In this document: positions 24,701 through 31,564 of the stretch, in pieces
How positions within the stretch are numbered: position 1 is the stretch's first letter
How the letters are laid out: each line of letters begins with the position of its first letter
From: Oscillospiraceae bacterium
Lineage (GTDB): Bacteria; Bacillota; Clostridia; Oscillospirales; Acutalibacteraceae
DNA: 64,000 bases
Assembly: GCA_015066225.1 (NCBI GenBank)
Contig: SVOT01000001.1
Coordinates: forward strand, 248,001 to 312,000
Direction of reading: 5' to 3'
Program-made: the position numbers and the translations under genes
Notes under the pieces: model-generated
What the model saw: the letters and a program-made list of their open reading frames with translations, nothing else
Database searches by the model: none
Told to the model about the DNA's origin: nothing

Positions 24701-26348
24701 TTGTTTCGGATGCGGTAAGTGTTCTGATTGCGCAGTAATATGCGAAGAATGTGACGCACATTGTGATAATTGTTCCGTAATTTGCGATACCTGTGGTTTA
24801 TGCGAGGAATGTTGTTCATCAAAGAGTGAATGTGTAGACGGTATGTGCGTTGAAGACCCTGAATATGAGCATCATTTCTGCTTTGATTGTGGACAATGCT
24901 TCTGCTTAAGTGACGACTGTGATATGTGTTACGCTTTCGATGAATACCGTTGCTCAAGCTGCTGTAATATGGCAATGAACAGTCTCGGTTGCTATTGCGG
25001 AAGATGTATCAGTGACCCAGATTTAGAAGAGCATCTCAGAACCGAGCATGGAGATAATTTTGAATATCACACAGCGGTACCCGTTGTTGAATGGAGCTAT
25101 GACGAGGATTATCATTGGAAGGATTGCAGATTCTGTGATGCGGACGAACACAAAACTTCAGGGAATACACACTATTTTAACGACTATATGATTTGTGAAA
25201 TCTGCGGTTTTGTTGGGGAAATGGGACCGTCAATAGATGGTGTTGTACATAGCTTTGGCGATGAATATACCGGAATTGTTATTGAGCTTTTCGACGGAAG
25301 CTCTGATGAACCTATCAAAACATTAACAATTTACGGCACTACTGCTACTTTCTTAATTAAGGACATTGACAGTGGAGCTTATACATTAAAAGTTACCAAG
25401 GACGGTCACACTGTCAGAACTTATAACATAACAATTGAAGATTCAACAACCGAATTAAATATTGACCTCTATGAAACAGGCGATGTTAATATGGACGGCG
25501 AATTGGATATTCTTGATTATCAGCAGATAGTTAATGCTGCCTTAAACGGTGACACTTCACCTGATGATACAAGTATAGACGATGCTTATATGCTTGCTCT
25601 TTGCGACTATGACGCAGATGGATATATTGATGTTATTGACTGCGCTTTGGTTGCAAGATTAATTGAGGATGACATTTCAGCTCAATATGATTCTATCGAA
25701 ATTACAGGTGTCGCCTCTCCTGTTGCTAACGGATTACCTTCTTATAAAGCAACACTTGATGATTCCAAATATGAAATCTATGATGAAGATTTCGGTTATA
25801 TTTATAACGGTGTTACTTGGTATGATTTGACTGATGATACTAACTTAGGTAAAGATGATAAGTTTACTCCAGGTCATTCTTATAAAGTTACTGTGGAAGT
25901 TATCCCATCAAATAATGGCGAATGGAATCTGAAATACGCAACAATTAACGGAAAAACTGCAAAAGTTGAAGAAGCTGATGATTGCTATCTTATTTCATAC
26001 ACCTTTACTATTGAAGAAGGTGATGCTATTACAATCACAGGTTTAACAGAACCCGTTGCAGGTCAGTTACCATCTTATAAAGCAACACTTGATGATTCCA
26101 AATATGAAATCTATGATGAAGAATTCGGTTATATTTATAACGGTGTTACTTGGTATGATTTGACTGATGATACAAACTTAGATAAAAATGATGAGTTTAT
26201 TTCAGGTCATTCTTATAAAGTTACTGTGGAAGTTATCCCATCGAATGATGGCGAATGGAATCTTAAATATGCAACAATTAACGATAGCGCAGCCTTAGTT
26301 GAAGAAGCTGATGATTGCTATCTTGTTTCCTGTATATTCGATGCATAA
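21729..26348 (+). CDS. Giant secreted cysteine-repeat protein with dockerin-like module
   Basis: Start ATG 21729, 8 nt after AAAGGAG. 1539 residues. Signal peptide at about 1-31. A His/Asp-rich stretch (DHSHDDHSHDEH) follows at about 33-46. From residue about 63 to 1094 the protein is a run of CxxC knuckles; the best-ordered part repeats a unit of about 57 residues with 16 Cys (pattern like CGNGCSECTDICPEC, then LCAYCGKCIDC, then GWCDNCDVCGNC). By this density there are roughly 250-300 cysteines. Then come a HWKDCRFC...CEICG zinc-ribbon-like piece, a carboxypeptidase-regulatory-like beta domain (about 1175-1250), a dockerin-like pair of Ca-binding loops (GDVNMDGELDILDYQ, CDYDADGYIDVIDC; about 1252-1315) and two near-identical 111-residue modules. 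Likely a surface metal- or disulfide-rich protein. No function is known to me. Confidence 0.85.
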   Translation: MSKYMKGFKKVASIVLSIMIIFGYNLSPIFSINDHSHDDHSHDEHSGDSAFMITANAWEEEANCEHCGGFIGDSWICSGGEHCGEDSDRTDCYEAWHCADCGDCMNNEDDLCDECGKCLETCCDCDNKCENCGEKSNELCEGCWEVCSECAPDELCADCGVMCSNCIESVLGWCDTCKLGGCCTYICEGCGNSCENCAYFCEDCGLCIDNECCECDDKCGGCGAKTDNICEDCGNLCSECAPEKICQDCGKICADCASAFCENCCIGSCCALVCEGCEGSCENCEYVCGTCGAKCYECTDWICEKCDKCPDCVGDDDFCNNCYTCGACAEICICGEGCSECATLCDGCGEVCTNCESVPLCGSCGEYCENCAEANGIWCGNCGTCGACAIICDCGGGCDNCTAICPGCAEQCESCTGDICASCGYCIGCVGDNGWCANCNLCGDCAIICICGEGCNECTSVCPECNEKCVNCEPESICGSCSVCADCVGGEGNFCTSCETCINCTDYICSCGNGCSECTDICPECAEQCANCTGDLCAYCGKCIDCVGDAGWCDNCDVCGNCVENICYNGDGCSECAIVCPACNEHCDNCYEDFCGGCNTCKDCGESSGWCNECNNCGECVEAICYCGNGCSDCATICPDCNEKCTNCADTDICGGCNKCVDCIGGEDLFCSNCETCYQCTDYVCPCGNGCSACAIVCSECGEHCDNCYDNFCGGCDTCKDCGEGNGWCDNCDNCGNCVETICYCGSGCSDCTDVCPECAEQCENCTGALCSHCRICVDCAGSNGWCSNCNNCGECVQLCSCGEGCIECTEICEECGESCENCSYFCPDCGICKDCAEANGGLCTYCDLCYTCAKDNVGFCENCGACGGCVTLCDTCGEACEECTEICPDCGGNCSSCYSDISCVDCGKCFDCAEEGNGFCESCMLCSDCTIVCQGCGEGCENCVQLCPLCREQCELCVTGAFCEDCGICQNCASGLWCDDCNHCGTCYDLCFGCGKCSDCAVICEECDAHCDNCSVICDTCGLCEECCSSKSECVDGMCVEDPEYEHHFCFDCGQCFCLSDDCDMCYAFDEYRCSSCCNMAMNSLGCYCGRCISDPDLEEHLRTEHGDNFEYHTAVPVVEWSYDEDYHWKDCRFCDADEHKTSGNTHYFNDYMICEICGFVGEMGPSIDGVVHSFGDEYTGIVIELFDGSSDEPIKTLTIYGTTATFLIKDIDSGAYTLKVTKDGHTVRTYNITIEDSTTELNIDLYETGDVNMDGELDILDYQQIVNAALNGDTSPDDTSIDDAYMLALCDYDADGYIDVIDCALVARLIEDDISAQYDSIEITGVASPVANGLPSYKATLDDSKYEIYDEDFGYIYNGVTWYDLTDDTNLGKDDKFTPGHSYKVTVEVIPSNNGEWNLKYATINGKTAKVEEADDCYLISYTFTIEEGDAITITGLTEPVAGQLPSYKATLDDSKYEIYDEEFGYIYNGVTWYDLTDDTNLDKNDEFISGHSYKVTVEVIPSNDGEWNLKYATINDSAALVEEADDCYLVSCIFDA
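21915..25010 (+). repeat. Coding tandem repeats, about 171-nt unit, CxxC-rich
   Basis: Successive units begin ICICGEGC, ICDCGGGC, ICICGEGC, ICSCGNGC, ICYNGDGC, ICYCGNGC, VCPCGNGC, ICYCGSGC and LCSCGEGC, spaced by roughly 57 residues. Earlier and later units are more diverged and vary in length. Copies differ at many third positions, so this is not a recent perfect expansion. Confidence 0.8.
25741..26283 (+). repeat. Two near-identical 333-nt coding repeats
   Basis: The segment 25741-25950 recurs at 26074-26283, 333 nt (111 residues) apart, with few differences, even at silent positions. Each encodes LPSYKATLDDSKYEIYDE, then NGVTWYDLTDDTN and GHSYKVTVEVIPSN. The pattern suggests a recent duplication of a small beta-rich surface module. 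Confidence 0.85.
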
Positions 26349-26357
26349 ATAATGTTA

Positions 26358-26391
26358 AAACCCGTTCAGCAGATAAATGTTGAACGGGTTT
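26358..26391. terminator. Terminator between the Cys-repeat gene and the metallophosphoesterase
   Basis: AAACCCGTTCA (26358-26368) pairs with TGAACGGGTTT (26381-26391). It lies between convergent genes with T-rich sequence on both sides. Confidence 0.75.
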
Positions 26392-26409
26392 GTTATACTT
26401 TACTTTACT

Positions 26410-27294
26410 TTATTTTATTATTGTATAAATTAAATTGGGTCGGTCGAATATTCTTACAGGAGCAATACTGTTGCCTATTCCCCTGCTGACTACAAGGGTT
26501 GTTTCGTTTTCTTCATAAAGACCACTTGTATATTTCGGGAATAAGCCTTGGTCGGGTGCTATAAGACCTATGCCGAATAATCTTCCCTGACCGCCGTGGG
26601 CATGACCTGAATAAACCAAATCGAATTGATATTTTGAATAAATTTCAATCTGCTCGGGGTGATGGGCAAGAAGAATATTAAATTCATCAATATTTATTTC
26701 AAGAGCTGAACACAAGGAGTCGGTTGTAATCTTAACCTCGCTTGCAGAACCACAATGGAAATAGGGGTCATCAATACCAAAAATATTAATTTTCTCTTTA
26801 TTAGGTAAAGTGATTTCCGAGGAGTCACCTCTTAACACTTCAACACCTAAAGATTTTAAATCCTCAATCATTCCATCAAAAGCAGATTGATTTTCAATGC
26901 TGAGGTTACATTCGTGGTTACCTGTAACGTAATACACCGGGGCAATGTCAACAAGAGCGGTTGCAAAGCTGACACCCTTGTTTATGTCGGTTTTTCTACA
27001 GTCAATCAAATCACCTGTTATAACTATTATATCGGGTTTTTCTTTTTCAAGTGATGTAATAACTGCATCGTTAAGAAAACCGTTTTTTGTGTTGTGATAA
27101 TCGGAAACGTGAGCAATTTTATAACCCTTATCACCCGGTACTTTATCAGTACTAATTTCAAAATGCTCAACGCAAAGCGTTATATTTCCCCAGATTGTTA
27201 CAGCAACAAAAATAAGAACAAGCAAAATAACAGCACAAATTAACCTTTTGGTTAGCCTTCTCTTTTCCGGGAAAAAAGACGTGATTTTATTCAT
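26410..27294 (-). CDS. Membrane-anchored metallophosphoesterase
   Basis: 294 residues. One N-terminal membrane segment (residues about 19-40) precedes a calcineurin-like domain with its metal motifs in order: HVSDYHN (the usual DxH), ITGDLIDC (GDxxD), VTGNHEC (GNHE), and YSGHAHGGQ (GHxH). Proteins of this YkuE/YpbG-like shape are membrane phosphohydrolases; in Bacillus YkuE binds the cell wall. The substrate is unknown. Its start overlaps the rpiB stop by one base, so the two are coupled. Confidence 0.9.
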   Translation of the reverse strand: MNKITSFFPEKRRLTKRLICAVILLVLIFVAVTIWGNITLCVEHFEISTDKVPGDKGYKIAHVSDYHNTKNGFLNDAVITSLEKEKPDIIVITGDLIDCRKTDINKGVSFATALVDIAPVYYVTGNHECNLSIENQSAFDGMIEDLKSLGVEVLRGDSSEITLPNKEKINIFGIDDPYFHCGSASEVKITTDSLCSALEINIDEFNILLAHHPEQIEIYSKYQFDLVYSGHAHGGQGRLFGIGLIAPDQGLFPKYTSGLYEENETTLVVSRGIGNSIAPVRIFDRPNLIYTIIK

Positions 27295-27740
27295 CAGAGA
27301 ATTTCACCGTTTTCAATAGCATGAATCTGATCAACACGGCGCTGATGTCTGCCGCCCTCAAATTCTGTGTTAAGGAAAACGTCAACAAGCTCGCAGGCAA
27401 GTCCGCCACCGATAACTCTTGCCCCCATACACAAAACATTGGCGTCATTATGAAGCCTTGTGAACTTAGCACTGAAGTAATCGGAACAGCAAGCGGCTCT
27501 TATGCCTTTAACCTTGTTTGCCGCCATAGAAATGCCGATACCTGTTCCGCAACAAAGAACAGCCTTGTCGCACTCGCCGGCTGAAACCTTTAAACAAGCC
27601 TTCTGAGCAAAAGCCGCATAATCTACAGATGCTGTTGAATCAGCACCGCAATCAACAAAATCTATTCCTTTTTCAGTGAGATATTTTTTAATTTCCTCTT
27701 TAAGGGGGTAACCTGCGTGGTCAGAAGCAATAGCGATCAT
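27294..27740 (-). CDS. rpiB: Ribose-5-phosphate isomerase B
   Basis: 148 residues, standard for RpiB. IASDHAGYPLKEEIKKYL at the N-terminus, the catalytic Cys in VLCCGTGIGISMAANK, the RAA and HNDANVLCMGARVIG stretches, and a C-terminal FEGGRHQRRVDQI are all conserved. It interconverts ribulose-5-phosphate and ribose-5-phosphate in the non-oxidative pentose phosphate pathway. Lies 4 nt after tsaB in a minus-strand operon tsaE-tsaB-rpiB-phosphoesterase. Confidence 0.96.
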   Translation of the reverse strand: MIAIASDHAGYPLKEEIKKYLTEKGIDFVDCGADSTASVDYAAFAQKACLKVSAGECDKAVLCCGTGIGISMAANKVKGIRAACCSDYFSAKFTRLHNDANVLCMGARVIGGGLACELVDVFLNTEFEGGRHQRRVDQIHAIENGEIL

Positions 27741-27744
27741 AAAA

Positions 27745-28449
27745 TCAACCTTTCTCTTTCTTTTTTAATTCTCTTTCGGCTTGTGAAAGCCTGAGATAGT
27801 TTGGTAATAAATCAACTGAATCAAGTGCAATGTCTGAATCAGCCTCAAGCATCTCTGCGGCAATAGTAACCACGGAAGACGCAGATTGATAACGAATATT
27901 CAACGGTGCAATTAGTATATCGGGTAACTCTGCTTTGATTTTATTGTAGCAAATAAGAGCACCATCGCCGATTAACATAACTTTACCGTTAATTTTTTTT
28001 AATTGCTCCGCCAAATCAGAAATTGACAACGCCTCGTCGGGTGTTTTTCTGTTAAAGCCGTCTGAGCAATCAAACTGTGCCGTATAAACCTGGTTACAGC
28101 GGGCATCCATCACAGCAACGGCATAAACGCCTGTGTTTTCAAGGGGCTTTGCTATGACCTCAAGTGTTGAAAGCCCAAGGCACTTTTTGCCCAGGGGGTC
28201 TGCAAGACCTTTGACAAGCGAAACACCTATCCGAACACCGGTAAAAGACCCGGGACCGTTCGAAACAGCCAGATAATCAACATCTGAAATATCAACACCC
28301 GAGGTTTTCAAAACAGAATCAACCATCGGTAAAAGAGTCTGACTGTGAGTGAGACCCGTATTTGAAAAATCAACCGCAAGAATCCTGCCGTCTGAATAAA
28401 CAGCGGCACTTGCCGATGTTGCAGAGCTTTCAACGCCAAGAATCTTCAT
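27745..28449 (-). CDS. tsaB: tRNA threonylcarbamoyladenosine biosynthesis protein TsaB
   Basis: 234 residues from ATG 28449 (a GTG at 28464 is less likely). It has the ASKHA-type fold motifs: ILGVESSATSASAAVY at the start and the conserved SNGPGSFTGVRIG. TsaB scaffolds TsaD and TsaE in making the t6A modification of tRNAs reading ANN codons. It overlaps the end of tsaE by about 20 nt. TsaD is not in this window. Confidence 0.94.
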   Translation of the reverse strand: MKILGVESSATSASAAVYSDGRILAVDFSNTGLTHSQTLLPMVDSVLKTSGVDISDVDYLAVSNGPGSFTGVRIGVSLVKGLADPLGKKCLGLSTLEVIAKPLENTGVYAVAVMDARCNQVYTAQFDCSDGFNRKTPDEALSISDLAEQLKKINGKVMLIGDGALICYNKIKAELPDILIAPLNIRYQSASSVVTIAAEMLEADSDIALDSVDLLPNYLRLSQAERELKKKEKG

Positions 28450-28876
28450 AAACACTTTCACCACTCATTCTTAAAACTCTTTCATCGTCACTTTTGCCAC
28501 ACTCAAATTCAATTACTATCAGTTTTTCCTCAGGCAAAGCGTTTTCGATGTTTTCACTCCACTCCACCGCAAGAACCGAGCCATTATCGATATAATCAAA
28601 AAAACCCGTTGTGCACAAATCATCAAAGGTGCTGATTCTGTACATATCGAAGTGACAAAGAGGGATTTTGCCCCTGTATTCATGAACAATGGCAAACGTG
28701 GGGCTTGAAACGTCTGCATCAAGACCCATCCCCTTTGCAAGACCGGCTGTGAAACGGGTTTTTCCCATTCCTAAGCCACCGAAATATGCGACAACCTCAC
28801 CGCCCTTGAGGGTTGCACCCAATCTTTCGCCGAAAGCCTCGGTTTCAGCGGGAGAAGACGAATATACTTCAATCAT
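28430..28876 (-). CDS. tsaE: tRNA threonylcarbamoyladenosine biosynthesis ATPase TsaE
   Basis: 148 residues. The P-loop GGLGMGKTRF, the SPTFAIVHEY switch region, the HFDMYRI Walker-B-like segment and the VLAVEWSENIE stretch are all typical of TsaE. It hydrolyses ATP to drive the TsaB-TsaD cycle. ATG with GAGG upstream; first gene of its operon, divergent from the rodA-like gene. Confidence 0.95.
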   Translation of the reverse strand: MIEVYSSSPAETEAFGERLGATLKGGEVVAYFGGLGMGKTRFTAGLAKGMGLDADVSSPTFAIVHEYRGKIPLCHFDMYRISTFDDLCTTGFFDYIDNGSVLAVEWSENIENALPEEKLIVIEFECGKSDDERVLRMSGESVYEDSWR

Positions 28877-28892
28877 AAAAACCTCAAAATAC

Positions 28893-28921
28893 TTGAAATA
28901 AAATAATATTATATGTATAAT
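28893..28921 (+). promoter_or_regulatory. Probable promoter of the rodA-like gene
   Basis: TTGAAA (28893-28898) and TATAAT (28916-28921) with a 17-bp spacer. Confidence 0.65.
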
Positions 28922-28958
28922 AACATATTATGAGATAAAATCAAGGGGGCATAAAGCC

Positions 28959-30137
28959 TTGAGAAAAATTTTTCCGATTGTTAAACGTTTCTTTTCAGAA
29001 ACGAATAAAATATTACTGCTATTAATAACTGCCGCCTCTGTTTTCGGCATTATGATGGTTCACAGTGCAACGCGTTTCCAGCTTGCAGACGGTCAGTTTA
29101 TTCACCGTGACGCAACTGTTATGATTATTGCTGCTGTGGCAGGTATTGTATTAACGCTGATAATTTCCGCCATAGACTATGAACTGATAATGAAGCTGTG
29201 GCCTATTATCGGTGTTTTTTGTGTTTTGTTAATGGGCTTCACGCTCATTTTCGGTGTTGCACCTGAGGCGCGACCCGATGCAAAATCATGGCTTCAATTC
29301 GGTTCAGTTTATTTCCAGTCATCGGAGCTTGTAAAAATCGGCTACGTTATAACGTTCTCGATGCATCTTGAGCTTTGCCGTGACACAATAAACAAGCCGT
29401 TATCCATTATTTTGCTTGGCATTCATGCAATTATCCCAATCGGTCTGGTTGTTTTAACCGGTGATATGGGTTCTGCACTTGTTTTCGTGTTTATGACGGT
29501 TGCAATGTTGTTTTTTGCGGGTCTTCATTACGGATTTTTTGCCTGTGGCGGGCTTCTTGCTGTTGCCGCATCGCCGCTTATTTGGTTGTTTATTTTCGAC
29601 AACTATCAGCGAAACCGTTTTCTTGCGTTGTTCAGACCCGAGGATTTTGCCGACGAAAGCTACCAACAACGAATGGGCTTGAATGCACTGGGCTCCGGCG
29701 GATTTTTCGGACAAGGATATTTAAAAGGAACATACACTCAAGCGGGCTTGGTACCGGAAAGCGAGAATGACTTTATTTTCACCGCTATCGGTGAAGAAAC
29801 GGGATTTTTCGGCTGTCTTGTTGCACTCGGTCTTTTGTTTGCAATAGTTGTTATGATGATTAAGGTCGGCAAAAGTGCCAAGGATTTCTCCTCACAGCTT
29901 GCCTGCTACGGAATTGCATCAATGATTGCCGCACAGGTAGTTATCAACATCGGTATGTGTCTTATGCTTCTCCCTGTTATCGGTATAACCTTACCCTTTT
30001 ACAGTGCAGGCGGTACCAGCACCTTGTGTTTGTACGTCGGTGTCGGTCTTGTATTCAGCATTTACAGATTCAACCGCTCACGTGAGGCTGTGAACTTCAG
30101 ATTATCGGGAATCGCCTCACCCTTCTCTGAATATTAA
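28959..30137 (+). CDS. SEDS-family peptidoglycan polymerase (RodA/FtsW type)
   Basis: 392 residues, TTG start behind AAGGGGG. About ten membrane segments. SEDS motifs are present: WLQFGSVYFQSSELVKIGY, LTGDMGSALVF, a large loop with NRFLALFRPED...YQQRMGLNALGSGGFFGQGYLKG, then VPESENDFIFTAIGEETG and the C-terminal LPFYSAGGTS. SEDS proteins polymerise glycan strands from lipid II. It looks closer to RodA than FtsW; a sporulation paralogue such as SpoVE cannot be excluded. Only 25 nt separate it from the aldehyde dehydrogenase start, with no terminator between. Confidence 0.9.
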   Translation: MRKIFPIVKRFFSETNKILLLLITAASVFGIMMVHSATRFQLADGQFIHRDATVMIIAAVAGIVLTLIISAIDYELIMKLWPIIGVFCVLLMGFTLIFGVAPEARPDAKSWLQFGSVYFQSSELVKIGYVITFSMHLELCRDTINKPLSIILLGIHAIIPIGLVVLTGDMGSALVFVFMTVAMLFFAGLHYGFFACGGLLAVAASPLIWLFIFDNYQRNRFLALFRPEDFADESYQQRMGLNALGSGGFFGQGYLKGTYTQAGLVPESENDFIFTAIGEETGFFGCLVALGLLFAIVVMMIKVGKSAKDFSSQLACYGIASMIAAQVVINIGMCLMLLPVIGITLPFYSAGGTSTLCLYVGVGLVFSIYRFNRSREAVNFRLSGIASPFSEY

Positions 30138-30162
30138 TATTGCAAAAACAGGAGTGAATATT

Positions 30163-31536
30163 TTGTCAATTGAGTCTTTAGTTGCAAAACAGCGTAAATA
30201 CTTTCAAAGCGGTGCTACCCTGCCCGTTAAATTCCGCATAAAAATGCTGCTTAATTTATACAAATGCATTCAGAAATATGAATCAGAAATCAACGAAGCC
30301 CTCAAAAAAGATTTAGGAAAATGTGAATTTGATGCTTTTGTGTGTGAGACAGGACTTGTCCTTATGGAAATCAATTATATGATTCGCCATACGTTTTCAT
30401 ATGCAAAAAAGAACCGTGTTTACACACCCATCGGTCAATGTGTTGGCAGTGCATATAAAAAAGCATCACCTTACGGCAACGTTCTTATTATGAGCCCCTG
30501 GAACTACCCCTTCCTTTTGACAATGGAGCCTATTTGCGACGCTATTGCGGCAGGTAACACCATTATTGCAAAGCCGAGCGCCTATTCACCCGCAACAAGT
30601 GAAATTATAAAAAAGATAATTACCGAATGCTTTCCCGAAGAATACATCAGTGTTGTTACAGGCGGCAGAGAAGAAAACAAAGAGCTTCTGAATCAAAAAT
30701 TTGATATGATTTTCTTTACAGGAAGTCAAGCCGTCGGTAAAGAAATTCTTCACAAAGCCGCTGACACTATAACCCCCGTTGTGCTTGAACTCGGCGGTAA
30801 AAACCCTTGCATTGTTGATTCTTGTGCAAAAATCAAATTAGCTGCAAAAAGGATTGCTTATGGTAAATTTCTTAACTGCGGTCAGACCTGTGTTGCACCC
30901 GATTACATACTTTGCCACAGTAGTGTCAAGGACGAGTTTGTTTCAGAAATGTGCAAGCAAATTAAGGTACAATACGGCGAAAATCCGCTTGAGAACGCTG
31001 AATACGGCAGAATAGTAAACGAAAAGCATTATTTCAGAATTTGCAATCTGATTGATGAAAGCAAGGTTATCTGCGGTGGTGAAAAATCCCCTGACAGTTT
31101 AAAAATCGCCCCTACAGTTATGGATAATGTAGATTGGTTTGACAAGGTTATGCAGGAAGAAATTTTCGGACCTGTGTTGCCGATACTGACCTTTGACTCT
31201 TACGAAGAGCTTTATACACTATTGGCAAACAAGCCCAAGCCACTTGCCCTTTATATTTTCTCTGAAGATAACAAAAGAATTAACGAAACCATCGAAAAAT
31301 GCTCGTTCGGTGGCGGTTGCGTTAACGACACAATTATGCAAATCGCTATTAACAGCTTTGGCTTCGGTGGCGTTGGTGAAAGCGGAATGGGCAGCTACCA
31401 CGGTAAAGCCGGCTTCAATGCCTTTTCACACGAGAAGAGTATTCATAAAAAGGTTACATGGTTTGATTTCCCCGTGAGGTACAACCCCCACAACAACAAA
31501 TTGTTCAGATTCCTTTCTCATCTTTATATGAGATAA
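30163..31536 (+). CDS. Aldehyde dehydrogenase, class 3 type
   Basis: 457 residues from TTG 30163, 8 nt after AGGAG (a GTG at 30154 overlaps that site). The N-terminal half has MSPWNYPFLL, the NAD-site FFTGSQAVGKEI and LELGGKNPCIV with the catalytic Glu. The catalytic Cys is in FLNCGQTCVAPDY. The C-terminal HEKSIHKK and two- or three-residue length match ALDH3/fatty-aldehyde dehydrogenases. It oxidises a medium or long chain aldehyde to an acid. The following GH3-like and condensation-like genes suggest that the acid may be activated and conjugated; this is an inference. Confidence 0.92.
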   Translation: MSIESLVAKQRKYFQSGATLPVKFRIKMLLNLYKCIQKYESEINEALKKDLGKCEFDAFVCETGLVLMEINYMIRHTFSYAKKNRVYTPIGQCVGSAYKKASPYGNVLIMSPWNYPFLLTMEPICDAIAAGNTIIAKPSAYSPATSEIIKKIITECFPEEYISVVTGGREENKELLNQKFDMIFFTGSQAVGKEILHKAADTITPVVLELGGKNPCIVDSCAKIKLAAKRIAYGKFLNCGQTCVAPDYILCHSSVKDEFVSEMCKQIKVQYGENPLENAEYGRIVNEKHYFRICNLIDESKVICGGEKSPDSLKIAPTVMDNVDWFDKVMQEEIFGPVLPILTFDSYEELYTLLANKPKPLALYIFSEDNKRINETIEKCSFGGGCVNDTIMQIAINSFGFGGVGESGMGSYHGKAGFNAFSHEKSIHKKVTWFDFPVRYNPHNNKLFRFLSHLYMR

Positions 31537-31564
31537 GCTTTAACTATTTCTTTGAGGTGTTTTT

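Noticed and set aside
21937-24975. Long open frames on both strands inside the Cys-repeat gene
   Set aside because: They are shadows of the repetitive TGT/TGC-rich coding sequence: low-complexity Ser/His/Gln-rich or Ala/Val/Thr-rich translations, no ribosome sites, and contained within a gene with a clear start and signal peptide.
21915-25010. Regularly spaced repeats as a CRISPR array
   Set aside because: The unit is about 171 nt, in one continuous reading frame, diverged between copies and with no conserved repeat/unique spacer alternation.
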